A stretch of 64,000 nucleotides of DNA from Rubinisphaera italica (lineage in GTDB: Bacteria > Planctomycetota > Planctomycetia > Planctomycetales > Planctomycetaceae). The DNA is taken from the NCBI RefSeq assembly GCF_007859715.1, contig NZ_SJPG01000001.1, positions 1-64,000 on the forward strand. The letters run 5' to 3'. The notes under the pieces were generated by a model. It was not told where the DNA came from. It did no database searches and worked only from the letters and a program-made list of their open reading frames with translations. Of the stretch, positions 7,019 to 17,221 are shown one piece after another. Every line of letters starts with the position of its first letter. Position 1 is the stretch's first letter. Made by a program: the position numbers and the translations under genes.

Positions 7019-7175
7019 TTAAGAGCCGTACAGCCAGATTCAAATGTCTGACTGCACGGCCCCAAAACTCTGAGAAAACACATTGCTTTTTTATCTTTGC
7101 TCCCTCAGTCTCGCGATTCCCATGCGACTGCCCCCAAGGTTCCCCTAGCTCCTTCAATTTTGGTGGAGTATCCGA
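7019..7175 (-). pseudogene. Decayed duplicate of the ubl 3' end and its downstream hairpin
   Basis: This stretch aligns over its length with 4976-5150. It has the same hairpin around CCAGATTCAA, the same CATGCGACTGCCC stretch, and CTCCTTCAATTTTGGTGGAG in place of CCCTCGATTTTGGTGGGGG. Minus-strand translation gives TKIEGARG, the exact Ubl ending, and then a stop after a changed tail (GTLGAVAWESRD). Upstream of that the beta-grasp sequence is gone. It also carries the truncated hairpin element D (7098-7131). Confidence 0.7.
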
Positions 7176-7191
7176 ACATTAACAGTTCTCC

Positions 7192-7231
7192 ATTACTATA
7201 TGATGACACGTTTTTGCCAATTGTTTAGCGA
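7192..7231 (+). repeat. Copy 3 of the roughly 40-bp direct repeat
   Basis: It contains TATATGATGACACGTTTTTG followed by CCAATTGTTTAGCGAATG, in the same orientation as the copies at 2312 and 6655. Confidence 0.65.
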
Positions 7232-7573
7232 ATGTATCGGACTTACCGAACGGGACCAATTATCGTGGGAGCAGATGTTGTCCATGGGGCGGTTTCCTGT
7301 GCGTAGGTATCGGTGTCGAGTTTATTGAAGTTAACTCGCACGAGAGCCCAGTTACCGGATTTACAAGAATCATCTCTGTGGAAATGCATCCGATCCGAAA
7401 GATTTTGATATTGTTCCTGCCAGTCAGATGGCCCCCTTTTTTCACGCCGATCAAGCTGGTCAAAACCGTGGAATTCCGAAGTCAACTACCGCGAACCAAC
7501 ACTTCATTATGTTTCGAGAATACACACTGGCCGTTGCCTCAAACGTTCGAATGTTGTGACAAACAGCAGGCAT

Positions 7574-7617
7574 AAAAAATTAAATAAGAGGGACATACCC
7601 TTACAAGAGTATGTCCC
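7574..7617 (-). terminator. Intrinsic terminator after the serine recombinase
   Basis: On the minus strand GGGACATAC pairs with GTATGTCCC and is followed by TCTTATTTAATTTTTT. Confidence 0.8.
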
Positions 7618-7677
7618 ATGAGAAATCTCCTCATTAATGAAATCATTTGAGAACGAAATTGAACTGCCGAGCCTGCA

Positions 7678-9939
7678 CTATACCGGTGGCGACTCTGAAT
7701 TCTTGAGGTGGCGTCTCTTTCGGCGATCAGGTGCTTCAAGTCCGCTCTCTGCATAAACTTCATTCAGCCACGTTCGAACTTGAACATCGGACACGCCACA
7801 ATTCTCAGCGATGGTTTTCAGCGGCATACCGGCCTGGTCCCACTCGAAAGCATTCTGTTTCATTTGCTCTCGATTATCACCAGTCATTGGAACGGGGAGA
7901 TCACGGGATTGATACCAGAAGTTAATTGCCTTTTTCACAGTCGGTGAACTGCAACCATATTTTTCAGCCATCCTCGCCAGCGGCACACCCTGCTTAAAGT
8001 CTCTGACGACTTCGTCAGCAATTTTTTGATAGGTCGGGACTCTGCATATCTTCTGTTTCAGAGAGGCTCTTCGCGTCCGCCCATCGGCAAGAGGTTCGCC
8101 AGCATTGTCCGCCGCTGTTTTCACGAGCTTTGATACTGTCGCACGGCAGCAATTCAATTCCTCTGCGATTTGTTTTCCCAGCATTCCTTGCTGGTGCATT
8201 GACCAGACCTGTTGAACACGGGGATCGTGCAAGGTTGGCTTTCGGAATTCCAGTTTGATTTCCGATTTCTCCTCGTTCTTATTTGAGAATTCAGAGAATT
8301 CTCTGCTGATCTGACTGAGGATAGAAACGGAAAACCGTCCTTCCAACCAGCCTGTTTTTTTGATCCGTTCTCCCTTCTGGTAGAGTTCGATTCGTCCCCC
8401 CGTCAATTGGAACAGAATTTCTCGAAGTGCATCCACCTCCGCAGGTGGTCCAGAATGAGCCACATTCAACAGGGTTACCTCCAATTGAGTCAGATAATTT
8501 TGAATTTCCGTTTCTGTGGGAATCGATAATGCCGCAGAGGTTTGATTTTTGCAGGCAGCCAATTGCCTTTCAATTTGGGTTAACTCCGCTCGTCTCTCGC
8601 GAATGTGCGATTCGAGATCATGAACCTGATCATCAGATTCCGGTTCTTGCCGTAACAGCAAATTGAGCGAATTTTTGAGCCTCTGCTTTCGCTGCTGTAG
8701 TTTCACGAGATCCGTATCATCGAGACTCTGAAATTGCTTCACGGCTTGCTGGCAGGAACTGACAATCCGTGGAATAAGCTGATCATCCTGTCGGATTAGT
8801 TTTGCCAGAGTTTCACACAGGACCTGCAATGCCAGGTCACGTCTGAGATAGGAACAGAGTGGGCGATGCTCCCGAGACACTCTCTGGCAGTCCGGACACA
8901 TTAAATATTGAGATTTGCTACCTCCGATGATGAGTGAGCGGTCATGTTGAGGACAGAAAAACAGACCATTGAGAATCTGTGCTGGACGATCGATCGTGCC
9001 ACAACGGTTTTTGCTCTTCCGATATCTCTGTTTCAATTCCAGCAATCGCGATTGTGCTTTTTCGAATTGTTCATTCGAAATGATTTGTAACTCTTCGAAA
9101 TCTTGACTTCGTAACGGGGTGTCTCGTTCGATCTGTCGAACATAATCCTTGCTCGATAATAGCACTGCTTCCGTGGCTCCATAGTCCCATTGCCCGAGAT
9201 AGCGTTTGTTCTTGAGCAGCGTTATGACCGCTTGACGAGTCCACTGGCCTATTCCTTTACGGGATTTTGGTACGTTTGGGGTTTCATTGAGCTTTCTGAT
9301 GATTGTGTTGATCGAAAGCTTGGAATCCACAAACCAGGCGAATATTTCTTTGACCCAATGAGCTTCCTGCTCATGGATGACAATTTCATGGTCAAACTTT
9401 CCCTTCGAGTTGGCGATTTCAGAAACAGGTTTTCCACAGTACCCAAATGCTAAGGTCCCAGTTACTTGTCGACGTTCAAATTTGCCAACGTGAGCCGCAC
9501 GAATATGTTCCACATACATCTCCGATGCGAACTCATCAAAGACTGAAAGGAACAGCAGGAAACGCCTCCAGGTAGTATCTTTTTCTGAGTCGATGCCATT
9601 CCTGATAAACACAACCCGTCGTTTTTTTTCCTTTACGGCTTGTTCCACAAAATCCAGACATTTGTTGGATTTACGGAATAAACGGTTCGTGGCAAAAACC
9701 AAAAGAGTATCGGCTTGCTTTTTGAGCAAGCAATCTCTCATGTGTTGAAAGCCGGGTCTCTTTTCATGACGTCCCGTTTTAGACTGGTCGTAATAAATAT
9801 GTTCCAGCGATACAAAAATGCCATGTTGGGAAGCGAACTCGAGACAGGTTCTCACCTGATCTATAATACTGTCCTGGTACCGAGAACTATACCTGGCATA
9901 AATCGTACCTGTCTCCGTATGAGTTGTATCTGCTAACAT
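7678..9939 (-). CDS. Large serine recombinase with C-terminal HTH repeats
   Basis: A site-specific recombinase that would integrate or excise DNA through a serine-linked intermediate. From the ATG at 9939 it has 753 residues. IYARYSSRYQDS with the catalytic Ser near residue 18 opens the resolvase domain, ADTLLVFATNRLFRKS and the IRNGID segment follow, then the recombinase domain (GYCGKP ... WTRQAVITLLKNKRYLGQ). Next come a zinc ribbon (FFCPQH ... MCPDCQ), a coiled coil, and three HTH-like units (GKQIAEELNCCRATVSKL, LARMAEKYGCSSPTVKKA, LKTIAENCGVSDVQVRTW) in the last 190 residues. The frame is open to 10329, but its first 30 codons are a dispersed repeat, so the true start lies between 9939 and 10062. 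It may have mobilised the neighbouring island. Confidence 0.85.
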   Translation of the reverse strand: MLADTTHTETGTIYARYSSRYQDSIIDQVRTCLEFASQHGIFVSLEHIYYDQSKTGRHEKRPGFQHMRDCLLKKQADTLLVFATNRLFRKSNKCLDFVEQAVKEKKRRVVFIRNGIDSEKDTTWRRFLLFLSVFDEFASEMYVEHIRAAHVGKFERRQVTGTLAFGYCGKPVSEIANSKGKFDHEIVIHEQEAHWVKEIFAWFVDSKLSINTIIRKLNETPNVPKSRKGIGQWTRQAVITLLKNKRYLGQWDYGATEAVLLSSKDYVRQIERDTPLRSQDFEELQIISNEQFEKAQSRLLELKQRYRKSKNRCGTIDRPAQILNGLFFCPQHDRSLIIGGSKSQYLMCPDCQRVSREHRPLCSYLRRDLALQVLCETLAKLIRQDDQLIPRIVSSCQQAVKQFQSLDDTDLVKLQQRKQRLKNSLNLLLRQEPESDDQVHDLESHIRERRAELTQIERQLAACKNQTSAALSIPTETEIQNYLTQLEVTLLNVAHSGPPAEVDALREILFQLTGGRIELYQKGERIKKTGWLEGRFSVSILSQISREFSEFSNKNEEKSEIKLEFRKPTLHDPRVQQVWSMHQQGMLGKQIAEELNCCRATVSKLVKTAADNAGEPLADGRTRRASLKQKICRVPTYQKIADEVVRDFKQGVPLARMAEKYGCSSPTVKKAINFWYQSRDLPVPMTGDNREQMKQNAFEWDQAGMPLKTIAENCGVSDVQVRTWLNEVYAESGLEAPDRRKRRHLKNSESPPV

Positions 9940-10274
9940 CTCAGAGTGAATGTTCCAGAGAGCTTTGATTTGAGCGGCGGTTTCAGATTGAGAATTCTCA
10001 CCATCACCGATACCATTCGGTGAAGATGCTTTGGCAGCTGTCAGCGTCGCCATCGCAAACATGAGCAAAAAGAAACTGGCTCTGGTGTGTGATTGGGAGA
10101 GCCCACAGTTCAAACCGGCAGAAGCAAAATTGTCCCGGATTTGTCCCTGTTGGCCACCTCCAGAACCAGTCATAACCGGAATTGACCAGCAGTGTCCGGA
10201 CTCACTTAACCTGTTGATGCCTAGGCGGTTGCAGTGTAAGTTGTTTAAAGGCAGTGCCTTACGAAAAACGGGTG

Positions 10275-10436
10275 GCTCGAAAGATTCTTTCGGGGCGGCG
10301 CAGCCGTAAGAAGCCTCTGAGAAATTCAACTTTCAAACTGAAAACCTCTTGTGGACTTCGTCCACCCAGATAGCGGAGCTATCTGGGCTATCCCTTCATA
10401 ACACGGGTGGCTTGGGTCGCAGCGGAGCCCCCAGAA
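10275..10436. repeat. Mosaic of three dispersed palindrome families
   Basis: This contains, in order: the CGAAAGATTCTTTCGGGGCG palindrome with GGCGCAGCCG (copies at 35770 and 60310); GTGGACTTCGTCCAC plus CCAGATAGCGGAGCTATCTGG (copies at 21169, 23261, 32331, 60222); and GGGTGGCTTGGG ... AGCCCCCAG (copies at 14328, 26598, 32260, 38413, 52382, 55788). Part of it is open in frame with the recombinase and is not coding. Confidence 0.75.
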
Positions 10437-10468
10437 TGAGAACCTGTTTCTCAAACCTTGAAAAGACT

Positions 10469-11503
10469 TCAAAGCTCCGTCTTACCATCACACTCCGGCA
10501 CGTCGACCACATATCTCGGCACGGCGTAGCCGGAGAGATTTTTTCGGAGCCCAGCCATAATCTCCCGCCCGCGTTCCACAGACACTTCAAAATGAGCCGC
10601 CCCCTGCACCCGATCCAGCTGATTCAGGTAATACGGCATCGCTCCCACATTCACTAACCGCGTACACAAATCAACCTGAGCATTGATCGAGTCGTTAATG
10701 CCCCGGAGCAGAACCGCTTGATTCAAAACCGGAATACCAGCTCGAACGAGGCGGCGTAACGCTGTGGCGCAGTCATCAACAATTTCGTTTCCATGATTCG
10801 CATGTACGACAAAAATCGGCTGTAATCGCGTCTTACGCAAAGCATTCAGCAAACCTTCCGTCACCCGACTCGGAAGCACGATCGGCAATCGGGAATGAAA
10901 TCGGATTCTCTGCAGATGCGGGATTTCAGCCAGTTTTTCGATCATCAAACCGAGTCTGCGATCATTCAACGTCAAAGGATCTCCCCCGCTGAGGATCACT
11001 TCATCGACTTCAGGCCGATTCCCAATCTCCTCAAAAACCGGCTTCCACGATTCCAGCGAACGCGGAGCCTCCGAATAGGGGAAATGTCTCCGAAAACAAT
11101 AACGGCAATTCACCGCGCAGCTGCCCGAAGTGATTAACAGTACACGATTTACATACTTATGAACCATCCCCGGAACTGGCGATGCCGTCAAATCGGCGAC
11201 TGGGTCGCTGAGAAAGTTGGGCACGACATCATTTTCGTAGTGGACCGGCAGAACTTGTTTCAAGAGAGGATCATTCGGATCTCCGATTTTCATTCGTCGA
11301 ATAAACGATTCCGGCACCAGAAAAGGGAAATCAGCCGCCATGTATGCAGGAAGGATTTCCGTCAAACCCAGCCGGGAGAGCAATTTGTCGGGATCACGAC
11401 ACGCATTCACCAGCTCCAACTGCCAATTTGACTCGGAATTAGCCTTTTCCAGCGTATTTGTTCGCTGTTCCTGTAGAATCGCCGTTCGAGCGGTCTTGTT
11501 CAT
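10469..11503 (-). CDS. epmB: EF-P beta-lysylation protein EpmB (KamA-type radical SAM aminomutase)
   Basis: The protein has 344 residues, the usual EpmB length. It converts (S)-alpha-lysine to (R)-beta-lysine for attachment to elongation factor P, using SAM, a 4Fe-4S cluster and PLP. The radical SAM triad CxxxCxxC is at Cys129, Cys133 and Cys136 in SGSCAVNCRYCFRRHF. VILSGGDPL follows as the SAM-binding glycine motif, and the HYxNxxxPxFLSDPV region is characteristic of lysine 2,3-aminomutases. It is divergent from efp, with about 200 bases between the start codons, which supports this role over general lysine degradation. The ligase partner EpmA is not in the window. Confidence 0.92.
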   Translation of the reverse strand: MNKTARTAILQEQRTNTLEKANSESNWQLELVNACRDPDKLLSRLGLTEILPAYMAADFPFLVPESFIRRMKIGDPNDPLLKQVLPVHYENDVVPNFLSDPVADLTASPVPGMVHKYVNRVLLITSGSCAVNCRYCFRRHFPYSEAPRSLESWKPVFEEIGNRPEVDEVILSGGDPLTLNDRRLGLMIEKLAEIPHLQRIRFHSRLPIVLPSRVTEGLLNALRKTRLQPIFVVHANHGNEIVDDCATALRRLVRAGIPVLNQAVLLRGINDSINAQVDLCTRLVNVGAMPYYLNQLDRVQGAAHFEVSVERGREIMAGLRKNLSGYAVPRYVVDVPECDGKTEL

Positions 11504-11700
11504 TGTCGAGCCGTCTTTTATTATCTCGCCAGAGTATATTGCGCTATCTCTACAAATTATTTGGGTAAGTGACGTTGTAAAACACGACTACAGTGTGCAT
11601 TTTATTGAGACGATACCTGATACACCTCAATAGAGTGACACCGTTTGACACCACCCTGACACCAACAATTCTTAACCAATTCCGAGCGAAAGAGACACCG

Positions 11701-12270
11701 ATGCCGCAGATTAATACCGCCGATTTCAAAAGAGGCGTCAAAATCATCATCGAAGGAGATCCCTACGATATCCTGGAATGCAACTTCGTGAAGCCGGGAA
11801 AAGGTCAGGCACTGTACAAAACGAAACTTCGCAATCTGCTCAAAGGGACGATGCTCGACCGCACTTACAAAAGCGGCGACAGCATGGAAGAAGCCGACAT
11901 CCGCCGGGGCAAGGGCTCCTATTCGTATCGCGATGGCAATAGTTACTACTTCCTGGATAATGAAACTTTCGAGCAATACGCCTTGCCGACAGAAAGTATC
12001 GATAAATACATGCAGTTCCTCATGGAAGGGACCGAAGTCGAGTTGATGTTCTGGAACAATCAGCTGATTTCAATGGTTCCACCTCAGCATGTGGTTCTCG
12101 AAGTGACCTACACCGAACCAGCCGCCCGCGGCAACACGGCGACAAACGTCACCAAAGGGGCAACGGTCGAAACCGGAGTCGAAGTTCAAGTCCCGGCTTT
12201 TATTGAAGCCGGCAACAAAGTGAAAGTCGACGTCGAATCAGGATCCTACGTCGAACGTGTGAACATCTAA
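11701..12270 (+). CDS. efp: Elongation factor P
   Basis: EF-P binds stalled ribosomes and promotes peptide bonds at polyproline stretches. The protein has 189 residues with three beta-barrel domains: the KOW-like N domain (1-65), the central OB domain (to about 130) and the C-terminal OB domain ending VDVESGSYVERVNI. The modification loop KPGKGQA places Lys34 at the tip, the residue beta-lysylated in bacteria that have EpmA/EpmB, consistent with epmB next door. The ATG at 11701 is chosen because the family starts here with MPQINTADFKRG. A longer frame to 11593 has no support. Confidence 0.96.
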   Translation: MPQINTADFKRGVKIIIEGDPYDILECNFVKPGKGQALYKTKLRNLLKGTMLDRTYKSGDSMEEADIRRGKGSYSYRDGNSYYFLDNETFEQYALPTESIDKYMQFLMEGTEVELMFWNNQLISMVPPQHVVLEVTYTEPAARGNTATNVTKGATVETGVEVQVPAFIEAGNKVKVDVESGSYVERVNI

Positions 12271-12351
12271 GCGTGTCAGTCAACAAAGGACTAGGTCAGG
12301 CATTGCCTGACCTGCAAACTTGAACAAGACGTTCAGGAAACGGAGTCAGGG

Positions 12352-12561
12352 ATGTGGATTTATCTTCTGTATGGCTTGATTGGCTTAATGGCGTTGAGAT
12401 CATTACTAACGCTGATGTCTCAGCACAAGAAAGTCCACACCTATCTGTTAAAACAGGAACTGGCCAAACAGGAAACAGAACTGGCAGAACAGGCCGCAGC
12501 TGAGAAATTAGAAGCTCAGCTCGATGCCGCCTCCAGCAAACTGGAAAAACGAGCCGCCTGA
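12352..12561 (+). CDS. Small membrane-anchored coiled-coil protein, 69 aa
   Basis: The protein has 69 residues: one N-terminal membrane helix (IYLLYGLIGLMALRSLLTLM, about 3-22), then a charged amphipathic helix with repeated KQE and AEQAAAEKLEAQL heptads that should form a coiled coil. The start has GGAG ten bases upstream. It stands alone between efp and miaB, possibly in the efp transcript. The function is unknown. Confidence 0.72.
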   Translation: MWIYLLYGLIGLMALRSLLTLMSQHKKVHTYLLKQELAKQETELAEQAAAEKLEAQLDAASSKLEKRAA

Positions 12562-12576
12562 ATAAGATCAATTAAA

Positions 12577-12650
12577 TACAAGCACGAAGCGCAAGCGAGT
12601 GTGTCCACACAAGCAAACCCAAACACACTCGCTTGCGCTTAGTGCTTGTA
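12577..12650. repeat. Palindromic repeat, ACAAGCACGAAGCGCAAGCG family
   Basis: The left arm TACAAGCACGAAGCGCAAGC plus GAGTG is mirrored by CACTCGCTTGCGCTTAGTGC plus TTGTA around 24 variable bases. Full copies also occur at 14228-14300 and 20090-20163, and a half copy at 52526-52550. All lie directly behind a stop codon or before a start. Confidence 0.85.
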
Positions 12651-12689
12651 AGAATCAATACCTGTACTATCAGTACAAAGAAAAATCTC

Positions 12690-14150
<1,461 letters not shown>

Positions 14151-14227
14151 TCCAAGACCATAGGTCAGGCAATGCCTGACAAAATGTGCCTGCCACTTCG
14201 TCGTCATCAGACAATTTCTGGCAAAAA

Positions 14228-14300
14228 TACAAGCACGAAGCGCAAGCGAGTGAGTCAAATTCACCAGTACTCACTCACCCGCTTTCGCTTCGTGCTTGTA
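14228..14300. repeat. Palindromic repeat, ACAAGCACGAAGCGCAAGCG family
   Basis: TACAAGCACGAAGCGCAAGC plus GAGTGAGT is mirrored by ACTCACCC plus GCTTTCGCTTCGTGCTTGTA. It lies between miaB and recG. A GGGTGGCTGGGG ... AGCCCCCAG repeat follows at 14328-14358. Confidence 0.85.
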
Positions 14301-14408
14301 AATCATGGATCTCATTCCTAGCCAGGAAGGGTGGCTGGGGGCGAACCGAAGCCCCCAGTACTTCTCCCTTCACTGGAGAAAAAATCAGCCGTTTGTTCCA
14401 ATGGTTCA

Positions 14409-16517
14409 ATGACTGAGGAACACGACAATTCGACATCCGATCTCCCGGAAACCGAACCCCTCGAAACTCCCATCCGGTTTCTCGAGGGGGTCGGTCCGCA
14501 TCGTGCAAAACTGCTCAAAAATCTCGATGTCGAAACCGTCCGCGACCTCCTCTGGCTCATCCCCCGCGACATTGTCGATCTCTCTCAGCTCTCGCTCGTT
14601 AACGAATTGACCGACGATCGCATCCATACTATCCGTGGTCAGATTATCGATTCCGATTCTCGAGCCATTTCCCGCGGTCGTACCATGACGGCAGCTGTGA
14701 TGCGCGTTGACGATGGTCTCGTCCGCGCGACCTGGTTTAATCAACCCTGGATGCTACGGCAACTTCAGTCCGATCGTTTTCTGCTCTGGTCTGCCAAGCC
14801 CAAGTTTCGCGATAACCGCTGGGAAATGTCTCATCCCCGCATGCAATGGCTCGAAGAAGACGACGAAAACTCCCGCGGCGAAGTCCTCACAAAATATCGG
14901 CTGACAGAAGGCATCACGCTCGACATTTTACGAGGTTACATTAGGACAGCTCTCGAATTCGTCAAAGGGACACTGGCAGACGATCTCCCCGAACGACTAC
15001 GCAAACACTACAAACTGCCGCATTTAGAAGAGGCCATTTCAAATCTTCATCGCCCACCAACCGTCGAAGATTTCTACGCCGCCCGCAGACGACTCGTCTT
15101 CGATGAACAACTCGACTTCCAAATCGGCATGGCTCTCCGCAGACGTCTCCGCCAAACCACTGAACGATCTCCTGAAATTATTGTTACACCAAAGATCAAC
15201 GCGCGTATCAGACGACTCTTCGATTTCACATTCACCGATGGCCAGGAGCAGGCCATCTCTGAAATCGTCGACGACCTCAAAGAATCTCGACCGATGCACC
15301 GCCTCTTACAGGCCGATGTCGGAGCCGGAAAAACAGTTGTCGCACTGTATGCCATGCTCGCCACGGTTGCTGCTGGTTACCAGGCTGTATTGATGGCTCC
15401 AACCGAACTACTCGCTCAACAGCACTGGAACACAATTCATGAAGCATTGCTGCACAGTCGCGTGAAACGCTGTTTATTGACAGGGAGCCTGAAACCAGCT
15501 GAGCGTCGTGATCGACTCGCCAAAATCGCGACCGGCGAAATGCAAATGATCTTCGGAACTCAAGCCGTCATTCAGAACGATGTCAAATATCATCAACTCG
15601 GGTTGGCCGTCATCGATGAACAACACAAATTCGGCGTCGTGCAACGTGGACGTTTTCAAGCCCGAGACACAGTCCCCCACGTCCTCGTCATGACCGCCAC
15701 TCCCATCCCCCGCAGCCTCTGCCTCACACAATATGGAGATCTCGACCTCTCCACAATGACCGACCTGCCTCCCGGTCGTCAGCCGATTGTCACCTCCCTC
15801 GTCCAGACTCCCAAAGTCGAAGCGAAAGCCTGGCAGTTTGTCGTCGAGAAACTCAATGAGGGCCGACAGGCATACATCGTCTGCCCCTACATCGATTCCC
15901 CCGACCCCGAAGCTCCCGCAGGAGCATTGCAAATCTTCAAAGAATTACAACAAAACCAGCTCCGCGACTTTCAACTCGGGTTGATTCACGGCCAGATGGA
16001 CCGAGCCGAGCAGCAGATGGTGATGTCACGCTTCCGTGATCGTCAACTCGATGCCATCGTGGCCACCACTGTTGTTGAAGTTGGCGTTGATGTTCCCAAT
16101 GCCACATTGATGATCATTCAGGACGCCCAGCAATTTGGCCTCTCTCAACTCCACCAGTTACGCGGACGCATCGGTCGAGGTTCTTTCCGTGGCTTTTGCT
16201 TTCTCTTCAGCAAAGCCGCAAATGAGGACTCTCTGCAACGTCTCCAGGCGGTCGAACGCTCGAACAATGGATTCGAAATCGCCGAAGCCGACTTCGCCCT
16301 GCGTGGCCCAGGCAACGTTCTCGGCACTGAACAGCACGGCAGTCAACCATTCCGCGTAACCGACTTTTCCCGCGACGAAAAAATCCTGCTCGAAACCAGC
16401 CGGGCTGCTTCGAGAATGGTCCAGGCCGGCACGATCGATGAGCCCGACTTCGCCCCTCTCAAACGCCGCGTACTGGAACGCTTCGGCGATCAACTCGGGT
16501 TGACCCGTACAGGCTGA
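14409..16517 (+). CDS. recG: ATP-dependent DNA helicase RecG
   Basis: RecG regresses stalled replication forks and branch-migrates Holliday junctions. It has 702 residues from the ATG at 14409; the frame is open to 14331, but those 26 codons are a dispersed repeat. An HhH/wedge N-terminal region (FLEGVGPHRAKLL, then an OB-fold around 70-150) is followed by the SF2 helicase core: LLQADVGAGKTVVAL (Walker A at 305-309), DEQH at 403-406, VMTATPIPRSL (motif III), and the QLRGRIGRGSFRGFCFL region (motif VI). The TRG-type C-terminal region RGPGNVLGTEQHG is present. Length and order match full RecG. Confidence 0.95.
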   Translation: MTEEHDNSTSDLPETEPLETPIRFLEGVGPHRAKLLKNLDVETVRDLLWLIPRDIVDLSQLSLVNELTDDRIHTIRGQIIDSDSRAISRGRTMTAAVMRVDDGLVRATWFNQPWMLRQLQSDRFLLWSAKPKFRDNRWEMSHPRMQWLEEDDENSRGEVLTKYRLTEGITLDILRGYIRTALEFVKGTLADDLPERLRKHYKLPHLEEAISNLHRPPTVEDFYAARRRLVFDEQLDFQIGMALRRRLRQTTERSPEIIVTPKINARIRRLFDFTFTDGQEQAISEIVDDLKESRPMHRLLQADVGAGKTVVALYAMLATVAAGYQAVLMAPTELLAQQHWNTIHEALLHSRVKRCLLTGSLKPAERRDRLAKIATGEMQMIFGTQAVIQNDVKYHQLGLAVIDEQHKFGVVQRGRFQARDTVPHVLVMTATPIPRSLCLTQYGDLDLSTMTDLPPGRQPIVTSLVQTPKVEAKAWQFVVEKLNEGRQAYIVCPYIDSPDPEAPAGALQIFKELQQNQLRDFQLGLIHGQMDRAEQQMVMSRFRDRQLDAIVATTVVEVGVDVPNATLMIIQDAQQFGLSQLHQLRGRIGRGSFRGFCFLFSKAANEDSLQRLQAVERSNNGFEIAEADFALRGPGNVLGTEQHGSQPFRVTDFSRDEKILLETSRAASRMVQAGTIDEPDFAPLKRRVLERFGDQLGLTRTG

Positions 16518-16564
16518 GGCTTCATTTTACTTCTTATGAGAGCGTCCCCACCACCCCGAATACA

Positions 16565-17053
16565 TTAGACAGAATCAATTTTATTGATTGATTTAAGTCT
16601 CTCACCTGTCAAACGATAAACCGTCCACTCCTCCATCGCTTCCGCTCCCATCGATTTGTAAAACTCAATTGATGGCTCATTCCAATCCAATACCGACCAT
16701 TCCATCCTGCCGCAATTTCTTTCGACGGCGACTTCAGCAACCTTCTTAAATAATGCTTTCCCAATTCCCTGCTTCCGGAATTCAGGCTGCACAAACAGAT
16801 CTTCCAGATACAAACCCTGTCGCCCCAAAAATGTGGAATAGTTAAAAAAGTAGAGTGCGAACCCCACACAATCACCATCCACTTCAGCCAGCAGACATTC
16901 TGCGTCAGGGCGATCTCCGAATAATGATTCACGAATCATTTCTGGTGTCGCCACCACTTCATCGAGCATCTTTTCGTAGACCGCTAATTCACGAATCAGA
17001 GAAAGAATTGTCTCACAATCTTCAGGATTTACTGGCCGAATGGTAAATGACAT
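16565..17053 (-). CDS. GNAT-family N-acetyltransferase
   Basis: The protein has 162 residues from the ATG at 17053 (MSFTIRPVNPEDCETIL), which has AGGA nine bases upstream; the longer frame to 17158 has no family support. It shows the whole GNAT fold: the N-terminal strand-helix, LYLEDLFVQPEFRKQGIGKALF with the acetyl-CoA loop QGIGKA at about 109-114, and the C-terminal RMEWSVLDWNEPSIEFYKSMGA. That last segment resembles diamine/spermidine acetyltransferases. The substrate cannot be told from sequence. It converges on recG and runs back to back with the lipoprotein gene at 17222. Confidence 0.88.
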   Translation of the reverse strand: MSFTIRPVNPEDCETILSLIRELAVYEKMLDEVVATPEMIRESLFGDRPDAECLLAEVDGDCVGFALYFFNYSTFLGRQGLYLEDLFVQPEFRKQGIGKALFKKVAEVAVERNCGRMEWSVLDWNEPSIEFYKSMGAEAMEEWTVYRLTGERLKSINKIDSV

Positions 17054-17221
17054 GATTTGATCCTGTAGCCAGCTCCTTGTGAGACTGGGCAATCTATTCC
17101 GATTAAAGTTTCTGTAACGGTTATGACGATCATAACCAATGGACAGCGGCGCGGACATTGTCGGTTCCTTTCAAAGGAGAAGAGAACCACTTTGTAAAGT
17201 TGCTTAACAGGGGAAACGGCC

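Larger units (their letters stand above)
6436..7573. other. Gene-poor stretch with decayed island sequence
   Basis: No reading frame here has a good start and recognisable content. Frames at 6594-6893 and 7243-7485 (minus) are open, but the first contains a repeat copy and the second has no family features. The stretch contains two copies of the roughly 40-bp repeat and a decayed copy of the ubl 3' end with its terminator hairpin. It looks like a graveyard of an earlier, duplicated module. Confidence 0.55.

Noticed and set aside
7243..7485. Minus-strand frame of 80 codons next to repeat copy 3
   Set aside because: It looks somewhat protein-like, but there is no start signal and no known family, so it was left as decayed sequence.
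14186..14416. Open frame of 76 codons between miaB and recG
   Set aside because: It runs through two dispersed palindromes and has no ribosome-binding site.
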